A stretch of 64,000 bases of DNA from Lasiodiplodia sp. COLG20 (taxonomy: Eukaryota; Ascomycota; Dothideomycetes; Botryosphaeriales; Botryosphaeriaceae), in contig VNWV01000015.1 of the NCBI GenBank assembly GCA_009801085.1, forward strand, positions 186,001 through 250,000, written 5' to 3'. Below the pieces are notes generated by a model that worked only from the letters and a program-made list of their open reading frames with translations, did no database searches and was not told where the DNA came from. The position numbers and the translations under genes were made by a program. Below are positions 44,444 through 56,852 of the stretch, piece by piece (within the stretch, counting starts at the first letter, position 1; each line of letters opens with the position of its first letter).

Positions 44444-45587
44444 TCACACTGCCGTGATGCCGGGTGAGATCTGTTCCAGGAGAACAAAGAGCTCTTTTCT
44501 AAACCTTTCCTGCAATAAGGTATTTTCCGGACCTTCCACGTTCTTCCCGTTTCTATAGGTACCGTCAGCTGACTGTCGCCATCGACCAATGAAAAAGAAC
44601 AAGGAGTCGAAGAGAACGTTAATGCAACGTACGGCGCAACTTTGCAATCGATCAAAAAGGAACCGTGCACCTCGGGGCCAAGCTCAGGAGAGATGCCATG
44701 CACGAGCGCACGGCTGCCCGCCTCAGTAGAGCGTGCAATCAGGGCTGTGACGACGGCCATTAAAATCGCTGTGAACCAGTTGGTCTGATCACGGAAGATG
44801 TCACTCTTGCACGCGCCAGGTGTAAGGTAGGTGATAAGTACGTCGCTGTCCGGCGTCAGTGGGCTGAGCTGGGCGAACGTGCGCACGCCATACAGCAGCA
44901 GCAGTTTCGACACCTGGTAACTGTAAAGACGTCAACAGAAGGAACTCAAAGTCATGTATTTGAGAGGATATGGCACGCTCACCGATCATGCATATCCGCA
45001 ATCTTTTCATCATTCAGCGCATCAAACAGACTGCCCTCAGGCTTTCTGTCTTTCTCCGCGAACCTGGCGACATAATGCGTATCGCTACCATTGAACGTCA
45101 GACGTCCTCGCAGCCCTGTCTTCCTCGCGCTCTCGCGCAGCTTTGGCAGCACCTCGAGGCCCAAAAGCATCGGGCTGACAACGTTCGTAGTGATGTGGCT
45201 CTCGTTCCCCTCAGCAAGTGTCCATTTCGACGTCAGCACGCCAGCGTTCTGGATCACAGCGTCAAGGCGATCGAGCTCTTGACGGACGCGCTCGCCAAAC
45301 GCTTTGACCGATGCATAGCTCGAGAGGTCGAGTGGCCATACGGAGAGTCGATCAGGGGCGCATTGGGTTGTGGCGATAATATGCTCCGCGGCAGCGGCGC
45401 CTTTGGTAGTAGACCGAACGGCGAGGATAACGTGCGCGGCGTTGAGGCGGATAAGGTGCTTGACGGCTTCGAGGCCGAGGCCGGTGTTGGACCCAGTGAC
45501 GATGATGACTTGATCGGTGAAGTCGGAGGTGGGATAGGGGAGGGTAACGAAGAGTTGCGAGTAGAGGACCGTCAAGGCGTAGTTCAT
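44444..45587 (-). CDS. Short-chain dehydrogenase/reductase
   Basis: Exons are 45587-44983, 44920-44633 and 44552-44444 (333 residues; introns 62 and 80 bp). The Rossmann motif is TGSNTGLG (residues 31-38). NAG follows near 115, a Ser in TFNGSDTHYV, and the catalytic YQVSK (Tyr203, Lys207) spans the first splice. The C-terminus GSFLIDCKVAP|NGKNVEGPEN fits the retinol-dehydrogenase-like branch of fungal SDRs, which reduce carbonyls or oxidise alcohols with NAD(P). Substrate unknown. The short hydrophobic N-terminus could associate with a membrane. Confidence 0.92.
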
Positions 45588-46435
45588 GGTGAACGGTTAA
45601 GCGGTAAATCGGAGCTTTTGCAGAATGTCAGGGTTATAGGGAAGGAGATACCGTCGTGGCGTAAAGTAAATGAAGCTAAGAGTCTTGGTGTTGACTTCTG
45701 GCTTGTGTTTTACACCAAGACCCACCGCGAGAAGGGACGCGAATGCTGAAACGTAGTTCGCGTGCTCGGCCTTTCACAGCGCGGCTTACAAACGGCAGTG
45801 TATCATGCTATCGGACGGATGGTCTCAGCTTCTACTCGGCCCTTTGCAGCCGTATCTGATGCTTGGCATCATGTAGACGGGGATTATCTGTGTTTCGATG
45901 ATATCGGACACGGACCTCCGTCTCCTCCGTCTCCCGAACGCGCTTTGTCAGCGGCCCGTGCTCGGAGGCAGAACTCTACCGTCAAGCATGTCTCTCCATC
46001 CATTAGACTTGTTTTCAACAAGAGTGTTCGCATTTGTGCCTTCCTGTTCACCTGCTAAAATGTCTCTATTGAATGACCCATGCGCTGCTCATCTCATCAA
46101 TCGAGACGTCCGTACGCAACTAGAATCCGGCCGGTCTTCGGCTTTGCCACCACTGCCGAAATAGTATTAGGGTACCGGCACGGGTCCGTCCGTTTTGCCT
46201 CCGCTGAACCAAACCAAATCGAGGGCTCGGTCTTCGCACTTTGGAGAGACGATCGCATAAGCATGTTCCTTCGGCATGTAGTGTATCCGCGAACGACAAC
46301 AACGGTAGACTATCTACATCGTCTATAAAAGTAAATGCAACCACGACACAATATGGTCCAGCAACTCACCAGCCTTCATCCAATTGTCTCAAAACGACCA
46401 TCCAAACCCTCAATTCAAACCTCCCTCCATCCAAA
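45588..46435. other. Divergent intergenic region, SDR / NmrA
   Basis: About 850 bp carrying both promoters. Frames open through it lack domains. Confidence 0.55.
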
Positions 46436-47335
46436 ATGACCAAGACCATCCTCGTCACCGGCGCCACCGGCAAACAAGGCGGCGCCGTCATCAAAGCCCT
46501 CCTCGACACCAGCGCCGACATCACCATCTTCGCCGTAACCCGCGACCCCTCCTCCGCCTCCGCCCAATCCCTCGCCAGCACCTCCCCCAAAATCCAGCTC
46601 ATCAAAGGCGACCTCGCCAACCCCACCGCCATCTTCTCCTCCACCCCCCAACCCATCCACGCCGTCTTCAGCATCCAAACCCCCAACGCCGCGGACAACC
46701 AAAACGCCGACACGGAGTACGAGCAGGGCAAGGCGCTCATCGACGCCGCCATCGCCGCCGGCTCCGTCAAGCACTTCGTCCAAACCTCCGTCGACCGCCA
46801 CGGCGCGCGGTCCGCCTCCAACCCGACGAAGGTGCCGCACTTCATCAGCAAGCACAAGATCGAGCAGCACCTGCTGGCCCACGCGCCGCGCGCCGGCATG
46901 ACGTGGACGGTCGTGCAGCCCGTCGCCTTCCTCGACAACTTCGCGCCGCCGATGGGCGCGGGGTTTGCCGCGATGTGGAAGGTCAAGCTGGGGTGGGAGC
47001 GGCCGCTGCAGCTGGTGTCGACCGTCGACATTGGCCGTGTCGCTGCGAGGGCGTTGGTGGAGAGCGAGAAGTACGCTGGCAGGATGATTCCGCTGGCGGG
47101 CGATGAGATTACGCTGAAGCAGGCGCAGGAGATTTATAAGGAGCAGAAGAAGGGGGAGGAGCTGCCGATGCTGCCGGATCAGGTTGCGACGGGGATTTTG
47201 GAGGGCAACTATGATATGAGGATGATGTTTGAGTTTTTCGTTGAGGAGGGGTATGGTGCGGATGTTGAGGCGCTGAGGCGCGAGTACCCGGGGCTGCTGG
47301 ACTATAAGGCTTGGTTGGCGAAGGAGAGTTCTTAG
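46436..47335 (+). CDS. NmrA-like NAD(P)-binding protein
   Basis: A 299-residue intronless ORF; the start at 46436 gives MTKTILVTGATGKQGGAV, the NmrA-type dinucleotide motif GxxGxxG. Further marks are TRDPSSASAQSLA, the FSIQTPNAADNQNADTEYEQGKALIDAAIAAGSVKHFVQTSV helix-strand block and WTVVQPVAFLDNF. The active-site Tyr of true SDRs is not kept, as usual in NmrA relatives. Such proteins act as redox sensors or as reductases of small carbonyls. A frame upstream of 46436 is open but has no family similarity. Confidence 0.92.
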   Translation: MTKTILVTGATGKQGGAVIKALLDTSADITIFAVTRDPSSASAQSLASTSPKIQLIKGDLANPTAIFSSTPQPIHAVFSIQTPNAADNQNADTEYEQGKALIDAAIAAGSVKHFVQTSVDRHGARSASNPTKVPHFISKHKIEQHLLAHAPRAGMTWTVVQPVAFLDNFAPPMGAGFAAMWKVKLGWERPLQLVSTVDIGRVAARALVESEKYAGRMIPLAGDEITLKQAQEIYKEQKKGEELPMLPDQVATGILEGNYDMRMMFEFFVEEGYGADVEALRREYPGLLDYKAWLAKESS

Positions 47336-48738
47336 GTTGTGTGAGGGATCGAGGTGGTCGAATGCAGGCGTCGATTGTACTAGTAGTTTGAGTTCTCCAT
47401 GTTGGTGCGAAATTGAGTTCTATACAGTACATTTTGCGGAGATCTTGAATTGTGGTCGCCGGTACTCATAGTGCTTCGTACACAGCATATCCACCCTGCT
47501 ATTCAAGAACAAGATCTCCTTCACTGAATCAGTCCACTGTCACCTGAGTGTATTTTGCTGCACCTTCCAATTGGTCCAGTTTTGTGTGAGTAGTCAGTGA
47601 GACGGGTATCTTACTAACACCTTATTCCGGAAGGCTTTAACTGGAAAGAGGTACTGATAGATGTTCCGGTAGATATACCGGTGGTCCGGGCCGGCCAAGC
47701 AGATAACTTTTGGGATGAAAATGGGAGATATCAGCGGCCATATGACGAATTTCCTGTCAGTGGAGCTGAGAATCAGCCAAATAAGTACGTGAGAAGCAAT
47801 TTGAACTCATTGGCTAAAATCTATGGAGTCGCAGCGCAAGAGGGGCATGGAAGTCGGGAATGACATACTATTCTGGAGTTTTCCTCTGCTTACGTTATCC
47901 TAGGGCAGTATCTGTTGTGCGGCGAGGAGTCTGTGTTGGCCCTTCGTTCCTTGGATTCATCTAGGTGGTCTGTGCTACCGGTATCGGGAGACCGATTTCC
48001 GCAAACAACGACGCAAATAATAATCCGATTTGACTCAGTCTGCCATGGCAATCATCGCATCTATGCGGGGAAGAGATTCCAGGAGATAGGAATGACGCAC
48101 GAGGCTGTCTGACGGCGTACAAATCGCCTGAGGGCAGGTTGATCATGGCGGGCGCATATCTGACAGGATGGAGGTTGGATGAATCATAGCGAAGGATGGC
48201 TCGGGCCCGGTCCAGGCACCGGCCGGACACGGCCCGAACCGGAGAGGTTGAGCTGTTTTGAGAAGCGTGGGACAAGCTTTTGCCCCGCAATTTGGAGGAT
48301 TTGCCCCGCTTAGTATATCGTGGGGTTATCTTAATTCGAGCACAGCCTTTCCCCGCAAAATCGTGATTCAAGGGTAAACGTCCCGGGAGCCAGTCGCTTG
48401 CAAGTAGTGCTGATCGAGCTCCATCGAGTGGTTGGGTCGGAGGTCTTGACCTCGCATGTCCGGAGGTCTTTACCCTTTACGTTCGGAAACCGTTACTTTT
48501 TTGGGCCGGGAAGCCTTGCCTTATACGACACCATTTTTCGGGCTTCAGCTTCCACCTCGAGAATATGGTATACTGTTTCTGGTAACTCTGCATTCGTTCC
48601 ACGAACTCACGATGTTGACATTTGCATATGACGATGCCTGTGATTTTTCAGTATTAAAGAAGCTTGCGTCTCGCTCCAAGCTGACCCAACATCCTCTTTG
48701 ATATCGATTCCGTGCAAGCAAAATCACCTGCATCCACG
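47336..48738. other. Intergenic region, 1.4 kb
   Basis: No coding region supported on either strand. Carries the P450 promoter at its right end. Confidence 0.55.
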
Positions 48739-50464
48739 ATGTATGGAATTGCCGTTTTCGTGCTCCTACCACTTTTTCTTTTCTTACGCTTCATCGTTCA
48801 TCCCATCTACCTGTACTACTCGGATCCAAAAGGACTTCGTCGATATCCGAATTTCGCTCCTCTCGCCGGAATCACCAACATTCCGTATATGATAGAGTCT
48901 GCCAGTGGAGAGCGATCAAAACGCCTTACTGAACTGCACAAGAAGCATCCCGTTCTCCGCGTCGGACCAAACGCCCTGTCATACGGCGATGTTCGGGCCA
49001 TCAAGGTGAGCCTCCCCTCATCCCCATCTTCACCTCTGCTAACCATTCCAGGACATCTACGGCCATGGCACCAAGTGTCTCAAGGACGACATGTACGTGC
49101 TGCAATCAGGCACGCACTTCCACCTCGCCGACGTCATCGACAAGGGCGAGCACGCGCGCAAGCGCAAAGTCCTCTCCAGCGCCTACGCCATCAAGAACCT
49201 CGAGGAATGGGAATACAAGATCGCCGACAAAGTGCAGCGCCTCGTGCACGCCTTCGACGCGCGCTGCACCGCGCCCCTCGAACCGGGGCGCCGCCCCGAC
49301 GAGAAGGAGCTGACGGTCGACTACCGGCGGTGGACCAACTTCTTCACCATGGACGCCATCGTCGACATCGGGCTGAGCGAGCGGCTGGGCTGCCTCGACC
49401 GCGGCGACGACGTCGTGGCCAGCGAGGCGATTGACGGGAAGATCACGATGGTGCCGTACATCGACGCGGTCCAGGGCCAGCTCACGGCGCAGTCGCACCT
49501 GGTGTGGGCGTACGGCTGGTACCGCGCGCTGCACCGGCTGGCGCGGTGGCTGTCGCCCAAGTACCGGCGGTGGATTGCCGTGGGGGATCACTTCGACGGC
49601 ATCGTGCTGCACCAGGTGCGCAACCGCATGCGGCGGTACGAGGCGGGCGGGGAGAAGCTGGACGACTTCTTCCAGGCGCTGATGGAGACGAAGGACGGCA
49701 TTCCGCAGATGTTGCCGCTGGGCGAGATCAATGCCGAGTGCTCGATTATGCGTAAGTCCCTCATCATGCCTACCTTCCCGTCCCCCACCACTACTTTCCC
49801 CCCCACCGACCTACCTACCATTCTCAACGCCGACAAAAAAGCCCTTGCTAACAACCCCAATCCAGTCAACGCCGGCTCCGTCTCCACGGCCGTCGCCATC
49901 AACAACGTCCTCTACAACCTCCTCAAACACCCGCACTGCCTCTCCACCCTCCGCACCGAAGTCGACACCGTCGCCGACCCCGACGAAGTCGTCATCCCCT
50001 ACGACAAGCTCAAGAACCTGCCCTACCTCCGCGCCTGCCTGGACGAAAGCATGCGCATCGCACCACCAACTCCCTTCGGCCTGCCCCGCAAAACGCCGCC
50101 CGAAGGCACGACCGTGTTCGGGGAGTACGTGGCGGGCAACACGTCGGTGCACATGTCGTCGTACGTGGCGCACCGGGACGAGAAGGCGTTTAAAGATGCG
50201 GAGGCGTTCCGGCCGGAGCGGTGGTTGGGGCAGGCGGGGAAGGAGCTGCAGCCGTGGTTTATTACGTTTAGCGCGGGGGCGAGGGGGTGTATTGGGAGGA
50301 ATATTAGTTATTTGGAGCAGGTGGTCATGACGGCGTCGATGGTGCATCGGTACGAGTTCGCGCTGCCGTCGGAGAGCTGGGAGCAGAGCAAGTACGAGCA
50401 CTTTAACCTCAATCCGGGGCCGTTGCCGCTGAAGATTTGGAGGAGGGAGGTGGAGGAGAGTTGA
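48739..50464 (+). CDS. Cytochrome P450 with atypical I-helix
   Basis: Exons are 48739-49005, 49052-49751 and 49866-50464 (521 residues; introns 46 and 114 bp). Residues 1-20 are the membrane anchor, followed by basic and Pro residues. The K-helix ExxR is E383-S-M-R386, the PERF-like motif is FRPERW, and the heme loop is FSAGARGCIGRN with Cys464. The I-helix reads NAGSVSTAVA (324-333): the usual AG-x-(D/E)-T becomes AG-S-Val328-Ser329-T. The acid that helps split oxygen is therefore missing. Either this branch uses another residue or the reaction is unusual. It stands alone here, between NmrA and the desaturase. Substrate unknown. Confidence 0.93.
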
Positions 50465-51459
50465 GGGGTGGATGGTGTGGGGTAGTAGCTAGGCTGTTGC
50501 ATGCGAACAAAGAGTATAGTTGGTATGTAGTCGAAGTATTCTCAATTTGGAAGCTGGTTGGATGGCTCTTTCAACACTTACTCAATTGTTGCAGAAACGC
50601 CAAGGTGCATCGTCGTCCTCAATATTCCTTGTTACTCAGCGCTCGAAAGATACGAAAGAATGTTCGATCAGTAAGTGCGACCGGTAATTGTGATATACAT
50701 GGACAAGAAAATCAAGCTAACCGAATCGGGAAGAAATAAACCTGAGCTTGTTCCTGTCTTCGAGGCTTTTCTGCAGTCTCCAGTCCACTGGAAGCTACAA
50801 CACCCTTCGGATTCGTACCATCGCACCAATTAGGTTATCTTGACAAAAATACTTTTTCTCGTTTATTTTTTCGTTGGGGTGGCGCCAAGTAATAAGGACT
50901 GAGTCGCCAAGTTCTCCAGTAGCTGTGCCAGTGGACCCAAGCGAAAAATTCGTGTATCAGCTCTCTCGCTAATCTATTTCGCATCTCCAACAGACCGCGC
51001 AAGCGGATTATCCAATTGGCCGGGTATTGGGGTGGAACATGGCTTGAAGCGTGACTCGAGCACGCGCACTTTGCACGCGATGGTCGGCAACCCGACGCGT
51101 ACGGGCCGCGGCGTCCAAGGGGCCTGGCCAGCCGTTGCGGAGTATTTGGTGTGCCGTGGCGGCAGTGGCACCCGGCTTGGCCAGAAAGACGTACGCCAGA
51201 TTGCCAGGCGACCCCGCCACCCCCTAAGATCAGGCTTTTTCCACGCGACTTCTCTGACGCGGCCGAGGGGCGCAGTTTCAGCTTCACAAGCTCGGTCGGC
51301 GTGCCGCTTGGCACCTGCTGCGAAAGGGGAAGGCAGCCGATCAGGGTCCAAGCAAGAACAGTATATAGCCATGGCGACTGGCGGCTGGCCGTCGCACGAA
51401 AAGCGCAGGTACATTCCCGCGCAGACTCTTCCTCGCCACACCACGACATCCTCCTCACC
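50465..51459. other. Intergenic region, 1 kb
   Basis: No supported gene; frames open on both strands over 51.0-51.5 kb lack domains. Holds the desaturase promoter. Confidence 0.5.
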
Positions 51460-53278
51460 ATGGACCGCAATCGACTCATCTCGGCGCGCGAGGTCGAGCG
51501 CCTCGTCGCCGACGGCCAGCTCATCGTCATCCACGACGGCTACGCGCTGAAGCTGGACAAGTGGATCGACCGTCACCCCGGCGGGCGGCTTGCCATTCTG
51601 CACATGGTGGGCAGAGACGCGACGGACGAGATCAACGTGTAACTATCCCCCTCCCCTCCTCCTCCTCTTGCTCGAGGTGAGTAACGTTGCGTATTCGTAT
51701 GCGTTGCGGGGTGTGGGGCTCACGTCGGCTGACCAATGGCACTGTTGCTGCAGGTACCATTTCGACAAGACCCTGGCGATCATGAAGGGCTACCGTATCG
51801 GCCGCGTGCATCAACCCTGGACGAATCTCGAACCCCCCATTCGGGCCGAACTTCACCGCACCGCCCCCACGGCCCTCCCTGCCCCCGCTGCCGACCCGGC
51901 CTCCTCAGACTCTACCGACGACGACGACAACGACGCCTCGTCCATATTCAGCTCCAAGCCCGACCCACTAAGCTCGAGCAACTCCAGCGTCGGCCAGTCC
52001 GACCACGAGCTCGACTCAGGAGATTGCAGGCGCAGAAACGTCGCCGCTGCCAAGCCCGCCACCTCGGCGCCGCCGCGCTTGCCCACGGAGAAACTGTCGC
52101 GTACCGCATACACAGCCGCCCTCGAGCAGAAGGAAATTGCCGACGGCATTCGCAACTACCCCTCGCTCGACCCGGAGACGCAGCAGGCGATCCGCGACGA
52201 GTACGATGCGCTCCACCAGCTGGTCCAGGCCCAGGGCCTCTACGACTGCCCCTACCGCGAGTACGCCAAGGAGATGGTGCGCTACGCCGCCCTCTTCAGC
52301 CTGTTCTTCTATTTCCTGAACAAGGAATGGTACATGACCTCGGCCATGTTCCTGGGGCTGTTCTGGCAGCAGATCATGTTCACGGCGCACGACGCCGGCC
52401 ACCGCGGCATCACGGGCAACTTCGTCGTCGACACGCTCATCGGCGCCTTCATCGCCGACTTCTGCTGCGGCCTGTCGATCGGCTGGTGGAAGAGCTCGCA
52501 CAACGTGCACCACCTGGTGACCAACATGCCCGAGCACGACCCGGACATCCAGAACATCCCGCTGTTCTCGACGTCGCCCACGTACTTCAAATCCATCCGC
52601 AGCACCTTCTACAACTTCACCTTCATCTGGGACCGCGCGGCAGACATCCTCGTGCCCTTCCAGAAATACACGTACTACCCCGTCATGGCCATCGCCCGCT
52701 TCAACCTCTACCTCCTCTCCTGGCTCCACCTGCTCTCCCCGCGCGCCGCCCAGCTCGGCTCCGCCTGGTGGACGCGCTGGGTCGAAGTCGTCTTCATGGC
52801 GTGCTACTGGGCCCTGTTCGGCTGGGCCCTCCTCCTCAACACGCTCCCCGACTGGCGCACCCGCGTCGCCTTCGTCCTCGTCTCCCACACCATCACCATG
52901 GTCCTGCACGTGCAGATCACCCTGTCGCACTGGGGCATGCCGACGGCGGACCTCGGTCCGACGGAATCGTTCGCCCAGCGCCAGCTGCGCACCACCATGG
53001 ACGTCGACTGCCCCGCGTGGCTGGACTTCCTGCACGGCGGCCTGCAGTTCCAGGCCGTGCACCACCTTTTCCCGCGCATGCCGAGGCACAACCTGCGCGC
53101 GGGCCAGGCGCTCGTCAGGGAGTTTTGCGCGAAGACGGGGATTAAGTATCAGTGCCAGGGGTTCGTGGAGGGGAACAAGGTCGTGTTGACGCGGCTGGAG
53201 GAGGTGGCGAATATGGTGAAGACGCTGGTTGAGTGCCAGATGCACATGGCGGAGACGGGGGAGAGCGGATTGCATTAG
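51460..53278 (+). CDS. Cytochrome b5-fused delta-8 sphingolipid desaturase
   Basis: Exons are 51460-51638 and 51754-53278 (567 residues; a 115-bp intron in the b5 domain). The N-terminal cytochrome b5 has WIDRHPGG (His39). A Ser/Asp/Pro-rich insert (about residues 90-155, with an Asp run) precedes the desaturase. His boxes are HDAGH (272), HNVHH (309) and QFQAVHH (491; Gln replaces the first His, as in all front-end desaturases). Four hydrophobic helices lie between. The enzyme puts the delta-8 double bond in the long-chain base of fungal glucosylceramide in the ER. The fused b5 and box spacing favour sphingolipid over acyl-lipid substrates. Confidence 0.93.
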
Positions 53279-54671
53279 ATGATTAGAGATGATAGACTCA
53301 AGAAACGATAGATATCCTTGTTTTTAGTTTAGCGTTTGCTGATTATTATTGAAAAACGTTATTTTTTACGCTCTCAAGTCCAATATTTCCTGCTGCTGTG
53401 TGTGAACAAAGGAAGGCTCGCTCGGAAAGTATCCCCGCTAGAGCTTGTTGATCAGCTTCGTGTATGTGTGTGTTTTCGTGTTTTCGTGTTCGTAAGTAAC
53501 ACAAAAAACGCCGGCCGGAGAGAGGGAAAAAAAAGCAGCACCGGGCGCATGCTCGTTTCCGCGTCGCGTCGTCGCGCTGCTCGCTCACAATCTCCACCAC
53601 GACCCAATCCAGCGGCAACTCATTTGCGCACCCACGAATTCGTTTCCGTTGTCGATATATTGATCCTGCCGCCGAGGTAGCTTGTTGTGGGAAGTCAGCT
53701 GGCCCGGAGCTGTGCGTCAAGAAAACGGCATTTACAGCTCCCTCTCGCAGCCGATGGCTAGCGCGAACAGCAGGGCTTCCCAGCTCTAGTGCCTTGGGAA
53801 AATTAACATATGTGGGCATTTGAAGCTATCGTCCGGACGAGAATGTCGATTTAAAAATTCTACATACACGTATGGACGATAGCTTCACCTACCCATAACA
53901 AGAGAAAAAAAAAACAAATTCACGCTAGCCATCGGCCGTGAGAGGGGAGACTGTAAAGTTGGAATAGAGGTGTCACGTAACACGAAAGTCTCTCCTTGCT
54001 GCTGCAAAAAACGTCACGGTCGTGCGCGCGAGATCAGCGGGCGCACGTCATCAATGCTGTCATAAGGCAGACCGTCGAGGCAGGCCTGATGAACAAGGAG
54101 TGGAACACCGTGTCTGATGATGACGATCTGGAATGGTGGATTAGGGTGCAGGTGCGGGAGCCTGTCTAAGACAGGGGAGCTTCAGCTTGCGTGGCCGTTG
54201 ATCGGAGTGCGTGTAGGGGTGTAACCTGCAAGGCTATTTTGGGACTGATTAGTTATCGTTTTAAGCCTGATCTTCCGACGCGAAGCGGTGCGGTGCGACA
54301 ACAAGAGCCTTGCATTCACTGGTGCACAACGCTGATTGGTGTCGTACTCGAACTCAGCCTCATCCCTTTCCAACACGCCTATCTGTATGCTTTGACGGCA
54401 AATTCTGCCCTGGTGTTACGGAGACTCCCCAGCCTTGCCCGGTCGGTTGCTGCCTGTTTATTTGCTTCCCAGGCTAAGTCTCACGGTGCCTTGTACAACG
54501 TAATATGGGAGGACACACTGATACCCACCACGGGGTGTGCTTTGGCTGGCTTCAGCCTTGCTTGCACCGAGACATCAGTGTATGGATAGAGATACTCAGC
54601 GCAGCTTTTATAGAGATCGTATACTTCTCTGGACAAATAAATACCAACTATCAAGCCGATCCATCAAGTCA
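53279..54671. other. Intergenic region, 1.4 kb, with hairpin
   Basis: No coding region supported. Carries the 14-bp inverted repeat at 53821-53887. AAGCCTGATC near 54264 shares only part of the cluster motif. Confidence 0.5.
53821..53887. repeat. Perfect 14-bp inverted repeat, 39-bp loop
   Basis: TGAAGCTATCGTCC at 53821-53834 is matched exactly by its reverse complement at 53874-53887. The loop is AT-rich. It lies 540 bp beyond the desaturase stop. It may be a small hairpin, a MITE end pair or an RNA structure. Confidence 0.75.
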
Positions 54672-56852
54672 ATGGAAACCCAATCAGTTCATTCCAACAG
54701 CTCAACGGAGCTTTTCGGAGATGTATCACCTCATTCACCATCTCCTGGAACAGAGGAAGGCCTTGCAACCTATCAACAAGTCTCCATGGACTCGGACGGT
54801 CATGAGTCATCCGACACTGGCTCTTCGAGCTCTACGCTTCGTCCAACCCCAAGCAGACAGCCTTTAGTCCCGATTAAAAGGCAAGAATGGAGGTGGCCCA
54901 GTACCAGCGTTCGAGATCAATGGCGACGTTTCCGTGCCTTTCTCGCATCCACCTGGGCGTGGGAACTAGGAGGTATCTGCCTCAGCATTAGCTGCATGAT
55001 CGCAATCATCGCCATACTCCCAAACTTCAACGGACATCGACTCGCGGATTGGAAGTTCATTCTGTCTCCTAACACCCTTGTCTCGACATTCATCACCGTT
55101 TCAAAAACCTCGATGCTTCTGGTTGTAACCGAGGGGATAAGCCAGCTGAAATGGTCATACTTCTTGACTGATGCACGGGTCATCACCGAACTTCAGCGTT
55201 TCGATGCTGCCAGCAGAGGTCCTTGGAGATCACTGGCCTTCCTATTTGGTGCTAATAGAGGAGCTAGAGTTGCATCTCTTGGAGCTCTTATCACTATAGC
55301 AGCCCTCGCTATGGACCCATTTGGACAGCAGATCGTGTCGTTTGAGACGCGATATGTTCCTCGCAATGATTCGTGTGCTACTACTCCGGTCGCCCATAAC
55401 TATGTGCTTTCATGAGACCATTTAATGGGTGAGTTTATTTGAAACCAGCTCTTTCAACCCACTCAAATGAAGCATTATGCTGATGCTTTCGCACATCTAA
55501 GACGATGCATGGGATGCGAAGGGCGCAATTGTCAACGGTCTCTTCAACTCAGGTTACTCAGCCCCTGCAGTCTGCCCAAGTGAAAAGTGTAATTGGCCAA
55601 CGTTTTCAACCCTGGGTCTTTGCAGTGAGTATGAAAATATGACGCACTCCACTTTTCTATCAAGCTGCAAGCTAAAATTCCGCTATAAGCCATTTGCGAC
55701 AGTAAGCCCACAGCAGAGCACTTGTGTCGTAAATATGACACAAAATGGCCCAAGTACATCAAATTATTCCACGTGGCCGTCCTCTGCATACCCGAATAAC
55801 TTTACCGTTGCGGTTAGCCACTACTACGACACTTCGTATACCACGTTTCCAAGCAGCACCATTAATATTGCCGTATTTTCTCATGGAAACTCGTCTTCGA
55901 GTACCAAGATTCCTTTTCACAAATTTCACGATTATGTGGTAGACGTATCCGCTGGAACACCAGACAGTCACCACGGAGCTCGAACATGGGTTTGATCTTT
56001 CAAATTGTATTTTTACAACTGCAAAGCTCGATGCAGCTCCAAGAGCCGAACTAGACATTGACAATTGCCCGTTGCGGCCTAAGGAGGTCATGAAATGTCG
56101 TATTAACTGGTGCCTCAAGATTTTCAAAGGCGTGGAAATGGTATGAACCTCTCCAACATTTGAATCCTAAGACTAACATAGTATAGGTAAATGGCACCAT
56201 GATGCCTTACAAGGTTGAAAAGGTTCCTGTATGGTTTCGCGCAAATGAAACACAATTCAACGAAGACGAAACCTCCATTATTTCGTTTTATCTGGCCAAT
56301 GACAGTGGCACTCCGTTACCACCAAGTCCTTCAGCTCTGAAAATCAGCACTGCAGCGATACGACTGGTTACATACCTTATACTGGGACTCTTTTCGCAGG
56401 ATTCTCCCTATGAAATTACAGCTTTTCAAGATTCTAGTGCCGACATGAGAGATGCTCTGGCTGCTAACAAAAGTATTACCGGAATAATGGAAAGCATTTC
56501 CCAGAGTATGACAAACAGCATCAGAATGGGACCAAACAGGACCAGTGTATACGGTACTGCGTACTTTGTCGAAATATACGTAGTCATCCGTTGGCCGTGG
56601 CTCCTTCTCCCAGGAATACTAGTCCTCCTCAGCGCAATGTTCCTCTTACTTACCATGCGGATGAGCCGAAAGGGCAGAGGGCCACCCCTTTGGAAATCGA
56701 GAGTCCTACCGTTTCTGTTTGTCGGATTGGACGGATGGGAGGGGAGCGAGCTCAGAGTGTCGGGTGAAGCAGGAATGGATCAAGCTGGCAAGAGGATGAA
56801 GGCACAGCTGCTGAAGAATGAGGAAGGAGATCAGAAGTTCGTTAGAGCTTAG
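54672..56852 (+). pseudogene. DUF3176 membrane protein (copy 2), in-frame stop
   Basis: Exons that fit: 54672-55428, 55502-55872, 55943-56140 and 56187-56852 (introns 73, 70, 46 bp). DUF3176 marks are WAWELGGICLSISCMIAIIAIL, SPNTLVSTFITVSKTSMLLVVTEGISQLKW, FDAASRGPWRSL and LAMDPFGQQIV; the C-terminal helix is WPWLLLPGILVLLSAMFLLL. The last intron falls before VNG, as in copy 1. Just before intron 1 the frame meets TGA (55413-55415) between VLS and DHLM; it could be a CGA Arg codon changed by C-to-T. A different donor near 55372 (intron of about 130 bp) would avoid it but is weaker. So either a recently inactivated paralogue or an unusual splice. Confidence 0.6.

Noticed and set aside
52016..53275. 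Minus-strand frame of 419 codons and plus-strand frame 51736-53145
   Set aside because: GC-rich shadows of the desaturase, which has the His boxes and cytochrome b5 domain.
54256..54275. AAGCCTGATC as a further cluster-motif copy
   Set aside because: It lacks the leading GG and the GC-N context, so it matches only part of the consensus.
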